A stretch of DNA of 33,184 bases from CAZOWL01 sp964583605 (GTDB lineage Bacteria; Pseudomonadota; Gammaproteobacteria; Chromatiales; Chromatiaceae): contig CAZOWL010000046.1 of NCBI GenBank assembly GCA_964583605.1, positions 1-33,184 of the forward strand. The letters run 5' to 3'. A model generated the notes under the pieces. It was not told where the DNA came from and ran no database searches. It saw only the letters and a program-made list of their open reading frames with translations. Both the position numbers and the translations under genes were made by a program. This document shows positions 1-8,723 of the stretch, in pieces (the stretch's first letter is position 1; every line of letters starts with the position of its first letter).

Positions 1-1
1 T

Positions 2-46
2 CGTTCCCTCACCCCAACCCTCTCCCAGAGGGCGAGGGAGCGAACG
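2..46. repeat. Palindromic REP-like intergenic element
   Basis: An imperfect dyad lies at the window edge. CGTTC at 2-6 pairs with GAACG at 42-46, and CCCTC at 18-22 pairs with GAGGG at 28-32. The C-rich arm followed by a G-rich arm resembles dispersed extragenic palindromes common in gammaproteobacterial genomes. It lies downstream of the convergent end of the minus-strand gene that stops at 163. The remaining bases 47-162 hold no gene I can support. Copy number cannot be judged from one window. Confidence 0.45.
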
Positions 47-162
47 TGCCGCGCGATTTTCGTAGTGACGGACCGGAGGCTCGCCGCTAGGCCGCACCGA
101 CGGTCCAGGCCCGTTCGGGGAGGCCGGGTGCTGGAGGCTGGAAGGCGGCCGGGGCCACACCC

Positions 163-1635
163 TCACAGGTTCCGCCCCACCGGATCTCCGAGCGCTTCGT
201 AGGTGCGGATCAACGCCATGATCACCTCGCCGCTCTGAGCCGGGATCAGGATCTGCGAGGCCTTGATCAGGTCCGGTATCAGGCCGTTCTCGTCGACGAA
301 ATCGCCGAGGACATCGCTCATCTCCTGGTTGGAGATCTCGGTGCTGACTGGGCGGAAGCCCTCACGCTGCAACGCCAAGAGCTGGATATCCCGCGTCAAC
401 AGGAACTCCTTGAAGCGTCGGGCGGCCTCGACCTGCTCGCGCGAGTTGCCGTGACGCAGCGTGTAATAGGGGTGGTCCGAGACCAGGTTGTACTTGGGGT
501 AGCGCAGCACCGGCTGAGCCCCGTCCGGGTCGTTGACCTGGCGGATGAAGGCGAGCTTCACGCCGAGGTTCTCATAGACATAGACGGAGGAGAGGGGCTG
601 TCCGCCGTAGCCGGCCTGCATCAAGGGCTCGGCGAGCTTGCCGGTGCTGTCCTTGGTCTGGTCCGACATGTACTTGATGAACGCGAGATAGGCCTGGAAG
701 TCGGGGTCCTCGAGGTCTTCGAGGCGGATCTTGTAGCGCCCGCGGTCCTTGGCGAAGAACTCATACGCCATCGTAATCAGGGCCACGGCGCCGCTGTTGG
801 AGTCCTGCGGCCGCGTGAAGCCGAACTGGAAGCTCCGCCCATTGGGGTCGATGAGCTCGCCGCCGATCTCGCGCGAGTAGAGCTCGGTGATGGTGTCGAA
901 GCTCATCGATTTCTGGATCGTCCGATCGATCGCCTGCTGGACCGGCTCCCAGGTCACGAAGACCATCGGGCTGCGTGCGATCGACTCGTCGGTCTCGAAC
1001 AGCTTGCCGCCGGTGAAGGCCTCCTCGACGACGGCGCGGAAGATGCCCGAGGCCGGTGCCCAGACCTGGTACTCGTTGCGGCCGTTGTGCATCGTCTTGC
1101 CCTCGGCGATCAGCGTCGCCGACGCGGTCGAGCCAATCTTGTCGATGATCAGCCGGATGGGCTTGCCGTCGACGGTGCTTCGGCCCGGGTCGGCCATGAA
1201 GCGGCGGGCAGCCTCCTCGAGCCAATCCTTCTTCTCGGAACCGGCCGCGATCTTGACCTCGATGATCGGCCGATCCTCCGCGATCGGATAGACGACCTCC
1301 TGCCGAGCGGCGTTCGGCGCGGACACGGCGACCGGCTTGACCTGCACGGCCTGGGCCTTGACCGTTTCAACGATGGCCTCCTGCCCGTCGCGCGGCAGGA
1401 CGGCCGGTGCCGGACTCTCCGGTGTGCTGGGCAGCTGTTGGTTGGGAGTCTCTTTGACCGGCGCGGCCGGCTTGGCCTGCACCTTGGAGAGGTCCACGTT
1501 CAGGTCGCCGAAGTCGAACAGCTTCTCCGCGGCGGGCAGCGCCGGTGCGGCCAGCACCAAGAGCAGCCCGATCAGGCGCCAGACGGCCCGGAAACTGGTC
1601 GCGGCCGCCCGGTGACGGTTCTGGATCGCTCGCAT
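163..1635 (-). CDS. Secreted substrate-binding-type protein without VWA domain
   Basis: The 490-residue protein has a basic N-terminus and a hydrophobic stretch at about residues 18-35 (VWRLIGLLLVLAAPALPAA), consistent with a signal peptide. A Pro/Ala/Lys-rich linker follows to about residue 115, then a domain resembling periplasmic solute-binding proteins. It is a paralogue of the N-terminal half of its upstream neighbour: compare AAGSEKKDWLEEAARRF here with TYGSEKASWIEDVTTAF there, plus shared blocks with WEP and SNSG. It lacks the VWA domain. The ATG has a good ribosome-binding site (AGAGGAGA). The gap to the upstream gene is 26 bases, so the two probably form an operon. No permease or ATPase is nearby, so an ordinary ABC-importer role is not supported. 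Ligand unknown. Confidence 0.8.
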   Translation of the reverse strand: MRAIQNRHRAAATSFRAVWRLIGLLLVLAAPALPAAEKLFDFGDLNVDLSKVQAKPAAPVKETPNQQLPSTPESPAPAVLPRDGQEAIVETVKAQAVQVKPVAVSAPNAARQEVVYPIAEDRPIIEVKIAAGSEKKDWLEEAARRFMADPGRSTVDGKPIRLIIDKIGSTASATLIAEGKTMHNGRNEYQVWAPASGIFRAVVEEAFTGGKLFETDESIARSPMVFVTWEPVQQAIDRTIQKSMSFDTITELYSREIGGELIDPNGRSFQFGFTRPQDSNSGAVALITMAYEFFAKDRGRYKIRLEDLEDPDFQAYLAFIKYMSDQTKDSTGKLAEPLMQAGYGGQPLSSVYVYENLGVKLAFIRQVNDPDGAQPVLRYPKYNLVSDHPYYTLRHGNSREQVEAARRFKEFLLTRDIQLLALQREGFRPVSTEISNQEMSDVLGDFVDENGLIPDLIKASQILIPAQSGEVIMALIRTYEALGDPVGRNL

Positions 1636-1661
1636 CGCAGGTCTCCTCTGCTCGGGAGCGC

Positions 1662-3440
1662 TTACAGCAGCTCGCTGAAACGCTTGAAGATCTCACGGAT
1701 CTCGGCCGAATCGCCGCGCCGCGTCTCGCCACCAGCGGCGGCGGTGATGCTCTGCAGCGACGCATCGTCCGCCTCGCTGCCGAAGGCCACGCCGAAGACC
1801 GGGATCTTGCAGGCGTCATCACCGAGATACCCGCCCCGGCCGTCAGCCTGGGCAAAGCCGATCTGCCGTATGAGCTTGTCGTCCGAGATATTGGAGGCGT
1901 TATCGACGCCATCGGTCAGGACGACCAGGATCCGGATCGAGCGATCCGATGGCTCGGCCTTGATCGTCCGGCAGAGGTCCTTCCAGGCGGTTGCGATGGC
2001 GGTGCGCATGGCCGTGCCGCCGGCGGGCCGGACCTTGCTCAAGGCCTCGGCCAGCCGGTCCTTCCCGGCGTCGTCCATCGCGATCGGCTGGCCCTGCGGT
2101 GTCAGATCGGAGTACTTCACGCGATAGTCGTAGAGGAGCAGCGAGAGGCGATCCTTGTCCTGCAATGTGGCGGCCAGGAGGTTCGCGCTCTCGACGGCCA
2201 TCTCCATCCGTGAGCGCTCCATCTGGCGCTCGGCGTCATAGAGCCGTGCCTCCATGCTGCCGGAGCGGTCGATGACCAGGACAACGTGGGAGGTATTCTT
2301 GATCGCGCGGAAGGCATCCCGGATGGCCAGCACGACACGGCCGCCCGGCGTGGCGAGGAAGCGGTGCACGGTGTCGAAAGGCTTGACGCCATGCTCGGCG
2401 CTCCAGACGAGACCGTAGATCTTGGGGTCCACGTCGAGCGGCACGCTCGGGCGGAAGCCGTACTGGAGCGCCTTGGCCTGCGTCGGCGGCGACATCAGGT
2501 AGGCGAAGTAGCGCTTCGCCCCCTCCTCTTCGTCGGCATCGACCCAATCGCGCTTCACGATCGCGAAGGGGTGATTGGTCGCGAAGGTCCCTTCCTTCGG
2601 ATAGATGGCGACCAGCTTCGGGTACTTGAGGCCCTGATCGCGGATGTGGCCGTTCGCCTGGATGACGTCGCTCTCGTAGAGGACGGCGGCATCGGCATAC
2701 TGTGGCCCGCCCGAGCGCATCTTCTCGGCGTAGAACCCGGTCGAGCGGCCGTAGTGGATGACATTCTCGTGGACCTTGGCGACGAAATCGCGCACCTGCG
2801 GGTCCTCGACCTTGGCCAGCGACAGGCGCGGCACCGGCCGTCCTGCTGCGGCCTCCGCACCGGCATAGAACTGGGCGACGAGCGCCGATAGGCCGCTGTT
2901 CGAGCTCTCCGGGCTGGTCTGGCCATAGCGAAAGCCGCCAGACTTCGAGCGCTCGAAGATCTCGGCCCAGCCCACCTGGTCAGCGGGACCGAGCTCCGCG
3001 AGCACCGGCTCCCAAGCGGCGATCACGACTGGCGAGGAGACCAGGAACCCCTCCACCTTGAGCAGATCCTCGCCGCGGTCCTCTGACGACTCGTAGTTGA
3101 TCAGGTTGACGTAGAGGTCTGAGGCCGGGCTCGTCGCATGAACCTCGCCCGGTCCGGCCTGGCCATCCTTGATCTCGTTGACGCTGTCGCCCGAGCCTTT
3201 CGGGATGGCGTGCACGCAGATCGTCTTGCCGGAGGCGGTCGCTTCTCCGCGCTGATTGAAGGCCGTGGTCACATCCTCGATCCAGGAGGCCTTCTCCGAG
3301 CCGTAGGTGAAGCGCACGATCACCTGGTCGGCTTTGGGTGCACAAGTGACCTCTTTGCCGGCCGCCAGCGCAGTGGCTGGCGGTAGCGCCACGACCGCCA
3401 GGCCGGCGATCAGCGAGAGCAGTGACAGGGCTGGCAGCAT
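1662..3440 (-). CDS. Substrate-binding domain fused to von Willebrand A domain
   Basis: I start this 592-residue protein at the ATG at 3440, which follows a GGAGGA ribosome-binding site and begins a clear signal peptide (MLPALSLLSLIAGLAVVALP). The longer open frame upstream has no such support. Residues about 30-370 resemble a periplasmic solute-binding fold. Residues about 386-592 are a VWA domain with the MIDAS metal site: DRSGS at about 391-395, Thr in GGTAM at about 476, and Asp in LTDG at about 510. VWA domains bind protein partners through a divalent metal. The protein is predicted to be exported and may sense a ligand and engage a partner. It heads a two-gene minus-strand operon with its VWA-less paralogue. 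The exact role is unknown. Confidence 0.82.
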   Translation of the reverse strand: MLPALSLLSLIAGLAVVALPPATALAAGKEVTCAPKADQVIVRFTYGSEKASWIEDVTTAFNQRGEATASGKTICVHAIPKGSGDSVNEIKDGQAGPGEVHATSPASDLYVNLINYESSEDRGEDLLKVEGFLVSSPVVIAAWEPVLAELGPADQVGWAEIFERSKSGGFRYGQTSPESSNSGLSALVAQFYAGAEAAAGRPVPRLSLAKVEDPQVRDFVAKVHENVIHYGRSTGFYAEKMRSGGPQYADAAVLYESDVIQANGHIRDQGLKYPKLVAIYPKEGTFATNHPFAIVKRDWVDADEEEGAKRYFAYLMSPPTQAKALQYGFRPSVPLDVDPKIYGLVWSAEHGVKPFDTVHRFLATPGGRVVLAIRDAFRAIKNTSHVVLVIDRSGSMEARLYDAERQMERSRMEMAVESANLLAATLQDKDRLSLLLYDYRVKYSDLTPQGQPIAMDDAGKDRLAEALSKVRPAGGTAMRTAIATAWKDLCRTIKAEPSDRSIRILVVLTDGVDNASNISDDKLIRQIGFAQADGRGGYLGDDACKIPVFGVAFGSEADDASLQSITAAAGGETRRGDSAEIREIFKRFSELL

Positions 3441-3647
3441 GGTTCCTCCGATTGGCGTCACGACGATGGCTCGGCGAAGGGTATCGCCACCCGCCTCGCC
3501 GAAGCTTGAAGCAGTGCACGGATCGCACGGCTCCTCGCGGCATCGGCCTATCCCCACACCGTCGATTGGGGCCCGGCGGCGTGACGGGATGAGCCATCCG
3601 CGTCCGTGACGTAATATGCCAGTCGAGCCGGCCAACCGTTATGGCGG

Positions 3648-3665
3648 CGCGCGATGCGCGTTTTT
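3648..3665 (+). terminator. Short hairpin plus T-run before the helicase gene
   Basis: CGCGC at 3648-3652 and GCGCG at 3656-3660 form a 5-bp GC stem with a three-base loop, followed by TTTTT at 3661-3665. This has the form of a weak intrinsic terminator reading in the plus direction. It sits only 20 bases before the helicase start codon, so it could attenuate a promoter further upstream or simply block read-through. The rest of 3441-3685 should hold divergent promoters, but I see no convincing -35/-10 pair. Confidence 0.35.
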
Positions 3666-3685
3666 CATCTTAACGAGGAGACGAG

Positions 3686-6600
3686 ATGTCCGCTGACGCC
3701 CATTCCGACGACATCCACCGACCGCCGCGCCAAGCGCCCGACCCTTTGCGCCTGGACAGCGACCAGATCGAGGCCTTGGCCGGTCCGGGCGTAGTGGGTG
3801 CCGCCCTGCGCTACAGCAATGAGGACCGGGTCACGGCGCTCGACCGCACCGACTGGGGGCTCTGGGCCGAGGTCGAGGATGCCGAGACCGACGACAAGCT
3901 GCAGGTCGAGCTCGCCGCGGCTAGCGATGGGGTCCTGCACGCCGTGTGCGCGTGTCGGGGGAACGCTCCGGCTGGTGGCGCCGATCCCGATCTCTGTGTG
4001 CATGCCCTGGCCGCGCTGTTCGCCTACTCGAGGGGCCAAGGCGAAGAGCAACCGCTGGCCGACGCGGCGCAGGCGGCACTCGCGGAGCGCGTCGCCAAGG
4101 CCCGCTCCGAGGTGCGGGTGCGCCCGCTGTCCGAGACGGCGGAGACGACCGGCTTCGGCCTATGGAGCGCACACTCGCTGCAGTCTTCGACGCATTTTCC
4201 CACCGAGTATCGCGTGCACATCCGCTCGCTGAGCCGGCGCGCCAACCACTGCACCTGCCCGGATTTTGCGACGAACCAGCTCGGCACCTGCAAGCACATC
4301 GAGGCGGTGCATCATCGCATCGGCAAGCGCGAGGATTTCGAGCAGCTGAAGGACCGACCACCGCCGACCGCCTACGTCTACCTCGATTGGGAGGCGGATG
4401 AGGCCCCGGTCATCCGACTGCATCGCGGCGCCGAGACGCCGGTCGAGCTGAGTCCGATCCTGCAAGAGCACTTCGATGCCGCCGGTCGCTTCCGGCTGCG
4501 CATCCCCGACGACTTCCTGCGCTTGGCCGATCAGGTTGCCGGCCGGGGTGATCTCGACATCGGTGATGATGCGCTCGGCTACGCCCGCCGGCTCGCGGAG
4601 GATGCCGCTCGAGCCGTGCGGGCCGCCGATATCGGTGCACAGATCCGCGCCAGCGGCGGCCGCCTCCCGGACATCCGTGCCCGCCTCTATCCCTATCAGG
4701 TCGAGGGTGTCGCCTTCTTAGCTGGTCGCGGGCGGGCCTTACTCGCCGATGACATGGGTCTCGGTAAGACGCTGCAGGCAATCGCCGCGGCCTATTGGCT
4801 GCATCGCCACGACGGTGTCGAGCGCGTGCTGATCGTCTGCCCGGCCTCGCTGAAGCTTCAATGGGCGCGTGAGATCGAAAAATTCACTGGCGCCGAGGCC
4901 CAGGTGATCCAGGGGCCGGCCGCGACACGCGGGGTCCAGTACCGCAAGGGCCGCGGCTTCTACGTACTGAATTACGAGCTGGTCCTGCGCGATCTCACCG
5001 TGATCAACGGCGAGCTCTGCCCGGATCTCCTGATCCTCGATGAGGCCCAGCGCATCAAGAACTGGCGCACCAAGGTGGCGAGCGCCGTGAAGCGCATCGG
5101 CTCGCGCTATGCGTTCGTGCTGACGGGCACGCCGCTCGAGAACCGGCTCGAGGACCTCTACAGCCTCATGCAAGTCATCGACTCGCGAGTCCTGGGGCCA
5201 TTGTGGCGCTATCTGGTCGACTTCCACATCACGGACGAGCGCGGCAAGGTCCTCGGCTACCGCAACCTCTCAGAGCTGCGCCGGCGTCTCGCCGGCGTGA
5301 TGCTGCGCCGCGACCGCTCGCTGGTCCGCGATCAGCTGCCGGAGCGGATCGTCCAGCGCGTCGATGTGCCGCTGTCGGAGGCGCAGCAGGGGTTCCACGA
5401 TGAGGCCCTCCAGGCCGCGAGCGTTTTGGCGCAGATCATGAAGCGACGTCCCCTGACCCCCTCGGAGCAGAACCGGATGATGGCGTCGCTGCAGCGTGCG
5501 CGCATGGCCTGCGACGCCGCCGAGCTGATCGATCCCGAGGTGAGCGCGGCGCCGAAGCTCGACGAGCTCGAGACCGTCCTCGATGAGCTGTGCCGGATGG
5601 CGGGCCTCAAGGCCGTCATCTTCTCGCAATGGGAGCGCATGACGGAGCTCGTCGAGCGGCGTGTGCGGCGGATGGGCCTCGGCTCAGTGCGGCTGCATGG
5701 CGGCGTGCCGACGGCCAACCGCGGCGCGCTGATGGACCGGTTCCGCGACGACGAGGCCGTACAGATCTTCATCTCGACCGATGCCGGCGGCGTTGGCCTC
5801 AACCTGCAGACGGCCTCGGTGCTGGTCAACCTGGACATCCCGTGGAACCCGGCGGTGCTCGATCAGCGCATCGCCCGCGTGCATCGGCTGGGTCAGCAGC
5901 AGAAGGTGCAGGTCATCCTGCTCGTCGCGCCCTTCTCTTATGAAGAGCGGGTGCTCGAGCTGGTGCAGGGCAAGCGACACCTGTTCGACAACGTCGTCGA
6001 TCCGGCGGCGAGCGAAGACGTGGTCAGCGTCTCGAAGCGCTTGGCGGAGGTGCTGGCCGAGGACCTGGTGCAGGCGCCCAAGGGCGCCGAGGGCGAGGCC
6101 GGCATCGGCGCTGAGGAGTCTGCGGCCGTCGAGCCGGACGCCCTGAGCGCTGGCGATGACAGCGGGGCGTTCCCGCCGGCACCGTCCGCAGCGGCGGGCG
6201 GCGAACCGCCCGCGCGGGGCCCGAGTCGCTCGGCCAAGCTGGACGAGGCCGTGCGCGACTGCGTGATCAGGCTGCAGCAGCACTTCGGCCCGCGCATCCT
6301 GCGCATCCTGGCCCAGCGCCGCGCCGGCGAGGATGTCGGCGGCCTGCTGATTGTGCTCGATCAGGTCGAAGAGCGGGACGAGGCCGCCCTCGACGGCCTG
6401 ACCGAGCGGGTCCCGACGGCGCTGATCGACCGCCGCACCTTGGTCAGCCTGAGCCGACTCGGGTCGGCCTCCCCGATCGCCGATGCCGAGCCGATCGAGG
6501 CCGGCGGTGAGCCGCTCACGCCCCCCGCCGAGCACCCATTGATCCGCAGGGCGCGCGAGGGCCTGGAGGCGGCCCGCCTGCTGATTCAGCAGTCCTGTCC

Positions 6601-6862
6601 AGGGCCGGCACTCGAGCTGTTGCTGACAGCGCTCCTGGCCGCCGCGGCTCAAAGGGCCGGGCGCAGCGAGGCGCCGAGCCGGCAGCAGGCCGGGATCTGG
6701 CTCTACGGCGAGGCGCTGCCGGCCGGGCATCTGGAGCCGCGGCATGCGGCGCTGTTGATGCGCGCCATCGCCCTCGGGCAGGGCGCGGCCGACGTGCCCG
6801 AGCCCCTCTTGACCGACTTGGCCAATGATGCGGCGGCCTTCCTTGACGAGGTCTCTGCTTAG
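3686..6862 (+). CDS. SNF2-family helicase with SWIM zinc finger
   Basis: This 1058-residue protein is a Swi2/Snf2-type DNA translocase. A SWIM finger (CxC...CxH) lies at Cys189, Cys191, Cys202 and His204. A second CxC...CxH arrangement lies at Cys88, Cys90, Cys104 and His106. The helicase core has Walker A DDMGLGKT at 355-362, motif II DEAQ at 452-455, motif III TGTPLEN at 480-486 and motif VI near the sequence QRIARVHRLGQ. A disordered Ala/Glu/Pro-rich linker at about 790-855 precedes a C-terminal extension of about 200 residues that I do not recognise. The ATG follows GAGGAG. Family members remodel DNA-protein complexes, and bacterial SWIM/SNF2 proteins have no single agreed role. The gene stands alone, divergent from the VWA operon. 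Confidence 0.88.
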   Translation: MSADAHSDDIHRPPRQAPDPLRLDSDQIEALAGPGVVGAALRYSNEDRVTALDRTDWGLWAEVEDAETDDKLQVELAAASDGVLHAVCACRGNAPAGGADPDLCVHALAALFAYSRGQGEEQPLADAAQAALAERVAKARSEVRVRPLSETAETTGFGLWSAHSLQSSTHFPTEYRVHIRSLSRRANHCTCPDFATNQLGTCKHIEAVHHRIGKREDFEQLKDRPPPTAYVYLDWEADEAPVIRLHRGAETPVELSPILQEHFDAAGRFRLRIPDDFLRLADQVAGRGDLDIGDDALGYARRLAEDAARAVRAADIGAQIRASGGRLPDIRARLYPYQVEGVAFLAGRGRALLADDMGLGKTLQAIAAAYWLHRHDGVERVLIVCPASLKLQWAREIEKFTGAEAQVIQGPAATRGVQYRKGRGFYVLNYELVLRDLTVINGELCPDLLILDEAQRIKNWRTKVASAVKRIGSRYAFVLTGTPLENRLEDLYSLMQVIDSRVLGPLWRYLVDFHITDERGKVLGYRNLSELRRRLAGVMLRRDRSLVRDQLPERIVQRVDVPLSEAQQGFHDEALQAASVLAQIMKRRPLTPSEQNRMMASLQRARMACDAAELIDPEVSAAPKLDELETVLDELCRMAGLKAVIFSQWERMTELVERRVRRMGLGSVRLHGGVPTANRGALMDRFRDDEAVQIFISTDAGGVGLNLQTASVLVNLDIPWNPAVLDQRIARVHRLGQQQKVQVILLVAPFSYEERVLELVQGKRHLFDNVVDPAASEDVVSVSKRLAEVLAEDLVQAPKGAEGEAGIGAEESAAVEPDALSAGDDSGAFPPAPSAAAGGEPPARGPSRSAKLDEAVRDCVIRLQQHFGPRILRILAQRRAGEDVGGLLIVLDQVEERDEAALDGLTERVPTALIDRRTLVSLSRLGSASPIADAEPIEAGGEPLTPPAEHPLIRRAREGLEAARLLIQQSCPGPALELLLTALLAAAAQRAGRSEAPSRQQAGIWLYGEALPAGHLEPRHAALLMRAIALGQGAADVPEPLLTDLANDAAAFLDEVSA

Positions 6863-6919
6863 TGCTCCTCGCCACGGGCCGTGTCTGTTGATTGTTCGGG
6901 CCTCAGCCGCGTAGGGTGG

Positions 6920-6971
6920 GCACCGCGTACCCTCCACTGAGTAGTGGTAGTACGCACCGCGTACCCTCCAC
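6920..6971. repeat. 18-bp direct repeat between helicase gene and ribD
   Basis: GCACCGCGTACCCTCCAC occurs at 6920-6937 and again, identically, at 6954-6971. The two copies are 34 bases apart start to start, in the 138-base gap between two converging genes. A second repeat, TGTTCGGGCCTCA, occurs at 6893-6905 and at 7035-7047, the latter inside the 3' end of ribD. This suggests local duplication of the ribD tail. No promoter or terminator is evident in the gap. Confidence 0.7.
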
Positions 6972-7000
6972 GCCTGTTTCACTTGTCCTTGCCGCGTTCC

Positions 7001-8188
7001 TTAGGGCTCGCCGCGATGGGCTTCGTCCGCTGACTGTTCGGGCCTCAATCGCAGACGCAGGTCGCGACCGACCTGGCGGACCTCGATGATCTCTAGTGGG
7101 ATGCGCTCGGCCATGCGCGTGAGCCCCGGGAGGTGGACCAGGCCCACGCCCGCATCACCCATGAGGTGAGGGGCCAGGTAGAGGATCAGCTCGTCGACCA
7201 GGCCCGCCTGAAGCGCCGCGCCGGCCAGGATCGGGCCGGACTCGATCAGGACCTCGTTGATCTCACGCCGGGCCAGCTCGTGGAACAGGGCGCGCAGGTC
7301 GACCTGGCGCGTACCGGCCATCTCGGCCATCTCGGCCATCTCGGCGGGGGTCACCGCTGGGCAAACGACGATCTCGGCACCGGCGGCCGCCAATGCCGAG
7401 GCTCTGGACGGCTCGCCGACAGCGCACGCGATCAGCGTCGCTCCGGGCAGGCTGAGCAGCCTCGCCGTCGCTGGTGTGCGGAGTCGACTGTCGACGACGA
7501 CCCGCAGCGGCTGACGCACGCCGGCGCCGCGGCTCAAGCCGAGGGCGTCGCCCTCGAGACGGACATTGAGCGAGGGATCGTCGGCCAGCAGCGTGCCGAT
7601 GCCGGTGATGACCGCCGAACTCTGCGCCCGCAGCCGCTGGACGTCCCCGCGCGCCGCCGCGGAGGTGATCCAGCGGCTCTCGCCGCTCGCCATCGCAGTG
7701 CGCCCGTCGAGGCTCGCGGCGAGCTTGACCCGACAATAGGGCCGTCCCTGGCGATGACGCTTGATGAAGCCCGGATTCAGCGCGATCGCTGATCTCTCGA
7801 GCAAGCCGACCTCTGCCGACACCCCCGCGGCGCGCAGCTGCGCCAACCCGCGACCTGAGACCTTTGGATTGGGGTCGATCATCGCCGCGACGACGCGTGT
7901 GACACCGGCGTCGATCAAGGCCTCGGTGCAGGGCGGCGTGCGGCCCTGATGACAGCAGGGCTCGAGCGTGATGAAGGCCGTCGCGCCGCGCGCGCGCGGC
8001 CCGGCCTCGAGGAGCGCGATGCGCTCGGCATGGGGTTGGCCGGCCCGTTCGTGCCACCCCTGACCGACGACCTCGCCCCCCTGCACGATGACACAGCCGA
8101 CGCGGGGATTGGGGTCGGTCGTATAGCGCCCGCGCTCAGCGAGCTGGAGCGCACGGGCCATCGCGGCCTCGTCGACAACCGGGCTCAC
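7001..8188 (-). CDS. ribD: Bifunctional riboflavin deaminase/reductase RibD
   Basis: RibD performs two early steps of riboflavin synthesis in the cytosol: deamination of diaminohydroxyphosphoribosylaminopyrimidine, then NADPH-dependent reduction of the ribose side chain. The N-terminal deaminase domain carries the zinc site His53-Ala-Glu55 and the Pro-Cys-Cys motif (Cys78) with Cys87. The reductase domain spans about residues 150-380. The 395 residues are slightly longer than usual (about 360-370). Part of the excess is a Met-Ala-Glu triplication near residue 285 and an unusual polar tail. The start is GTG at 8188, overlapping the nrdR stop as GTGA, so translation is probably coupled. It is the third gene of glyA-nrdR-ribD, a common gammaproteobacterial order. 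Confidence 0.95.
   Translation of the reverse strand: MSPVVDEAAMARALQLAERGRYTTDPNPRVGCVIVQGGEVVGQGWHERAGQPHAERIALLEAGPRARGATAFITLEPCCHQGRTPPCTEALIDAGVTRVVAAMIDPNPKVSGRGLAQLRAAGVSAEVGLLERSAIALNPGFIKRHRQGRPYCRVKLAASLDGRTAMASGESRWITSAAARGDVQRLRAQSSAVITGIGTLLADDPSLNVRLEGDALGLSRGAGVRQPLRVVVDSRLRTPATARLLSLPGATLIACAVGEPSRASALAAAGAEIVVCPAVTPAEMAEMAEMAGTRQVDLRALFHELARREINEVLIESGPILAGAALQAGLVDELILYLAPHLMGDAGVGLVHLPGLTRMAERIPLEIIEVRQVGRDLRLRLRPEQSADEAHRGEP
7317..7343. repeat. Three tandem 9-bp units inside ribD
   Basis: GCCATCTCG is repeated three times without interruption. It adds in-frame Met-Ala-Glu triplets to the reductase domain of RibD. Because the unit length is a multiple of three, gain or loss of units would keep the frame. 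Confidence 0.85.
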
Positions 8189-8694
8189 TTCTTTTCGAGC
8201 CCGGCAAGGAGGTCCAGCTGCTGGCGGGTCGCCTCGGGTGAGAGCTGGCGCTCGAGCCGCTCGATCTCCTCGCGGAACGCCTGAACGTCCTCGAACTTGC
8301 GGTAGACCGAGGCAAAACGCACGTAAGCCACCTGGTCGAGTCCCCTCAGCTCCTCCATGACGAGCTCGCCCACTCGGCGCGACGGGACCTCGCCTTCGCC
8401 GCTGGCCAGCAGGCGGCGATTGATACGCGCCAACGCGGCATCGACATCGGCCGTGCTGACCGGACGCTTCTCCAGCGCCCGCATCATCCCGGAGCGCAGT
8501 TTGCGGCCATCGAAGGGTACACGGCTGCCATCGCGCTTGACGATGCGCGGCAGGTTGAGCTCAGCGCTCTCGTAGGTTGTGAAGCGCTCCTTGCACACCA
8601 CGCAGCGCCGCCGCCGGCGCACCTGATCGCCCTCGCCGGAGAGGCGGGAGTCGACGACCTTCGTGTCTTGGGCACCGCAAAAGGGGCAGCGCAT
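8185..8694 (-). CDS. nrdR: Transcriptional repressor NrdR
   Basis: NrdR is the ATP/dATP-sensing repressor of ribonucleotide reductase genes. I start it at the ATG at 8694, giving 169 residues that begin MRCPFC, as in the family. The longer open frame is not supported. The zinc ribbon has Cys3, Cys6, Cys31 and Cys34, with the basic RRRRR just before the second Cys pair. An ATP-cone domain follows at about residues 49-139 (LPRIVKRDGSRVPFDGRKL onward). The C-terminus is a charged helix. It sits 29 bases after glyA and overlaps ribD, matching the usual gene order. Confidence 0.96.
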   Translation of the reverse strand: MRCPFCGAQDTKVVDSRLSGEGDQVRRRRRCVVCKERFTTYESAELNLPRIVKRDGSRVPFDGRKLRSGMMRALEKRPVSTADVDAALARINRRLLASGEGEVPSRRVGELVMEELRGLDQVAYVRFASVYRKFEDVQAFREEIERLERQLSPEATRQQLDLLAGLEKK

Positions 8695-8723
8695 CCCGTG
8701 CGATCCGCGTGGGCCGTGCGGCG

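Noticed and set aside
451..2127. A 558-codon plus-strand open frame
   Set aside because: It runs antisense to the two solute-binding-type genes, has no family resemblance, and arises from GC-rich codon bias of the real minus-strand genes.
3441..3635. N-terminal extension of the VWA protein to 3635
   Set aside because: The added residues look random, while the ATG at 3440 has a strong ribosome-binding site directly before a signal peptide.
5684..6982. A 432-codon minus-strand frame
   Set aside because: It is antisense to the helicase gene, has no recognisable domain and no good ribosome-binding site.
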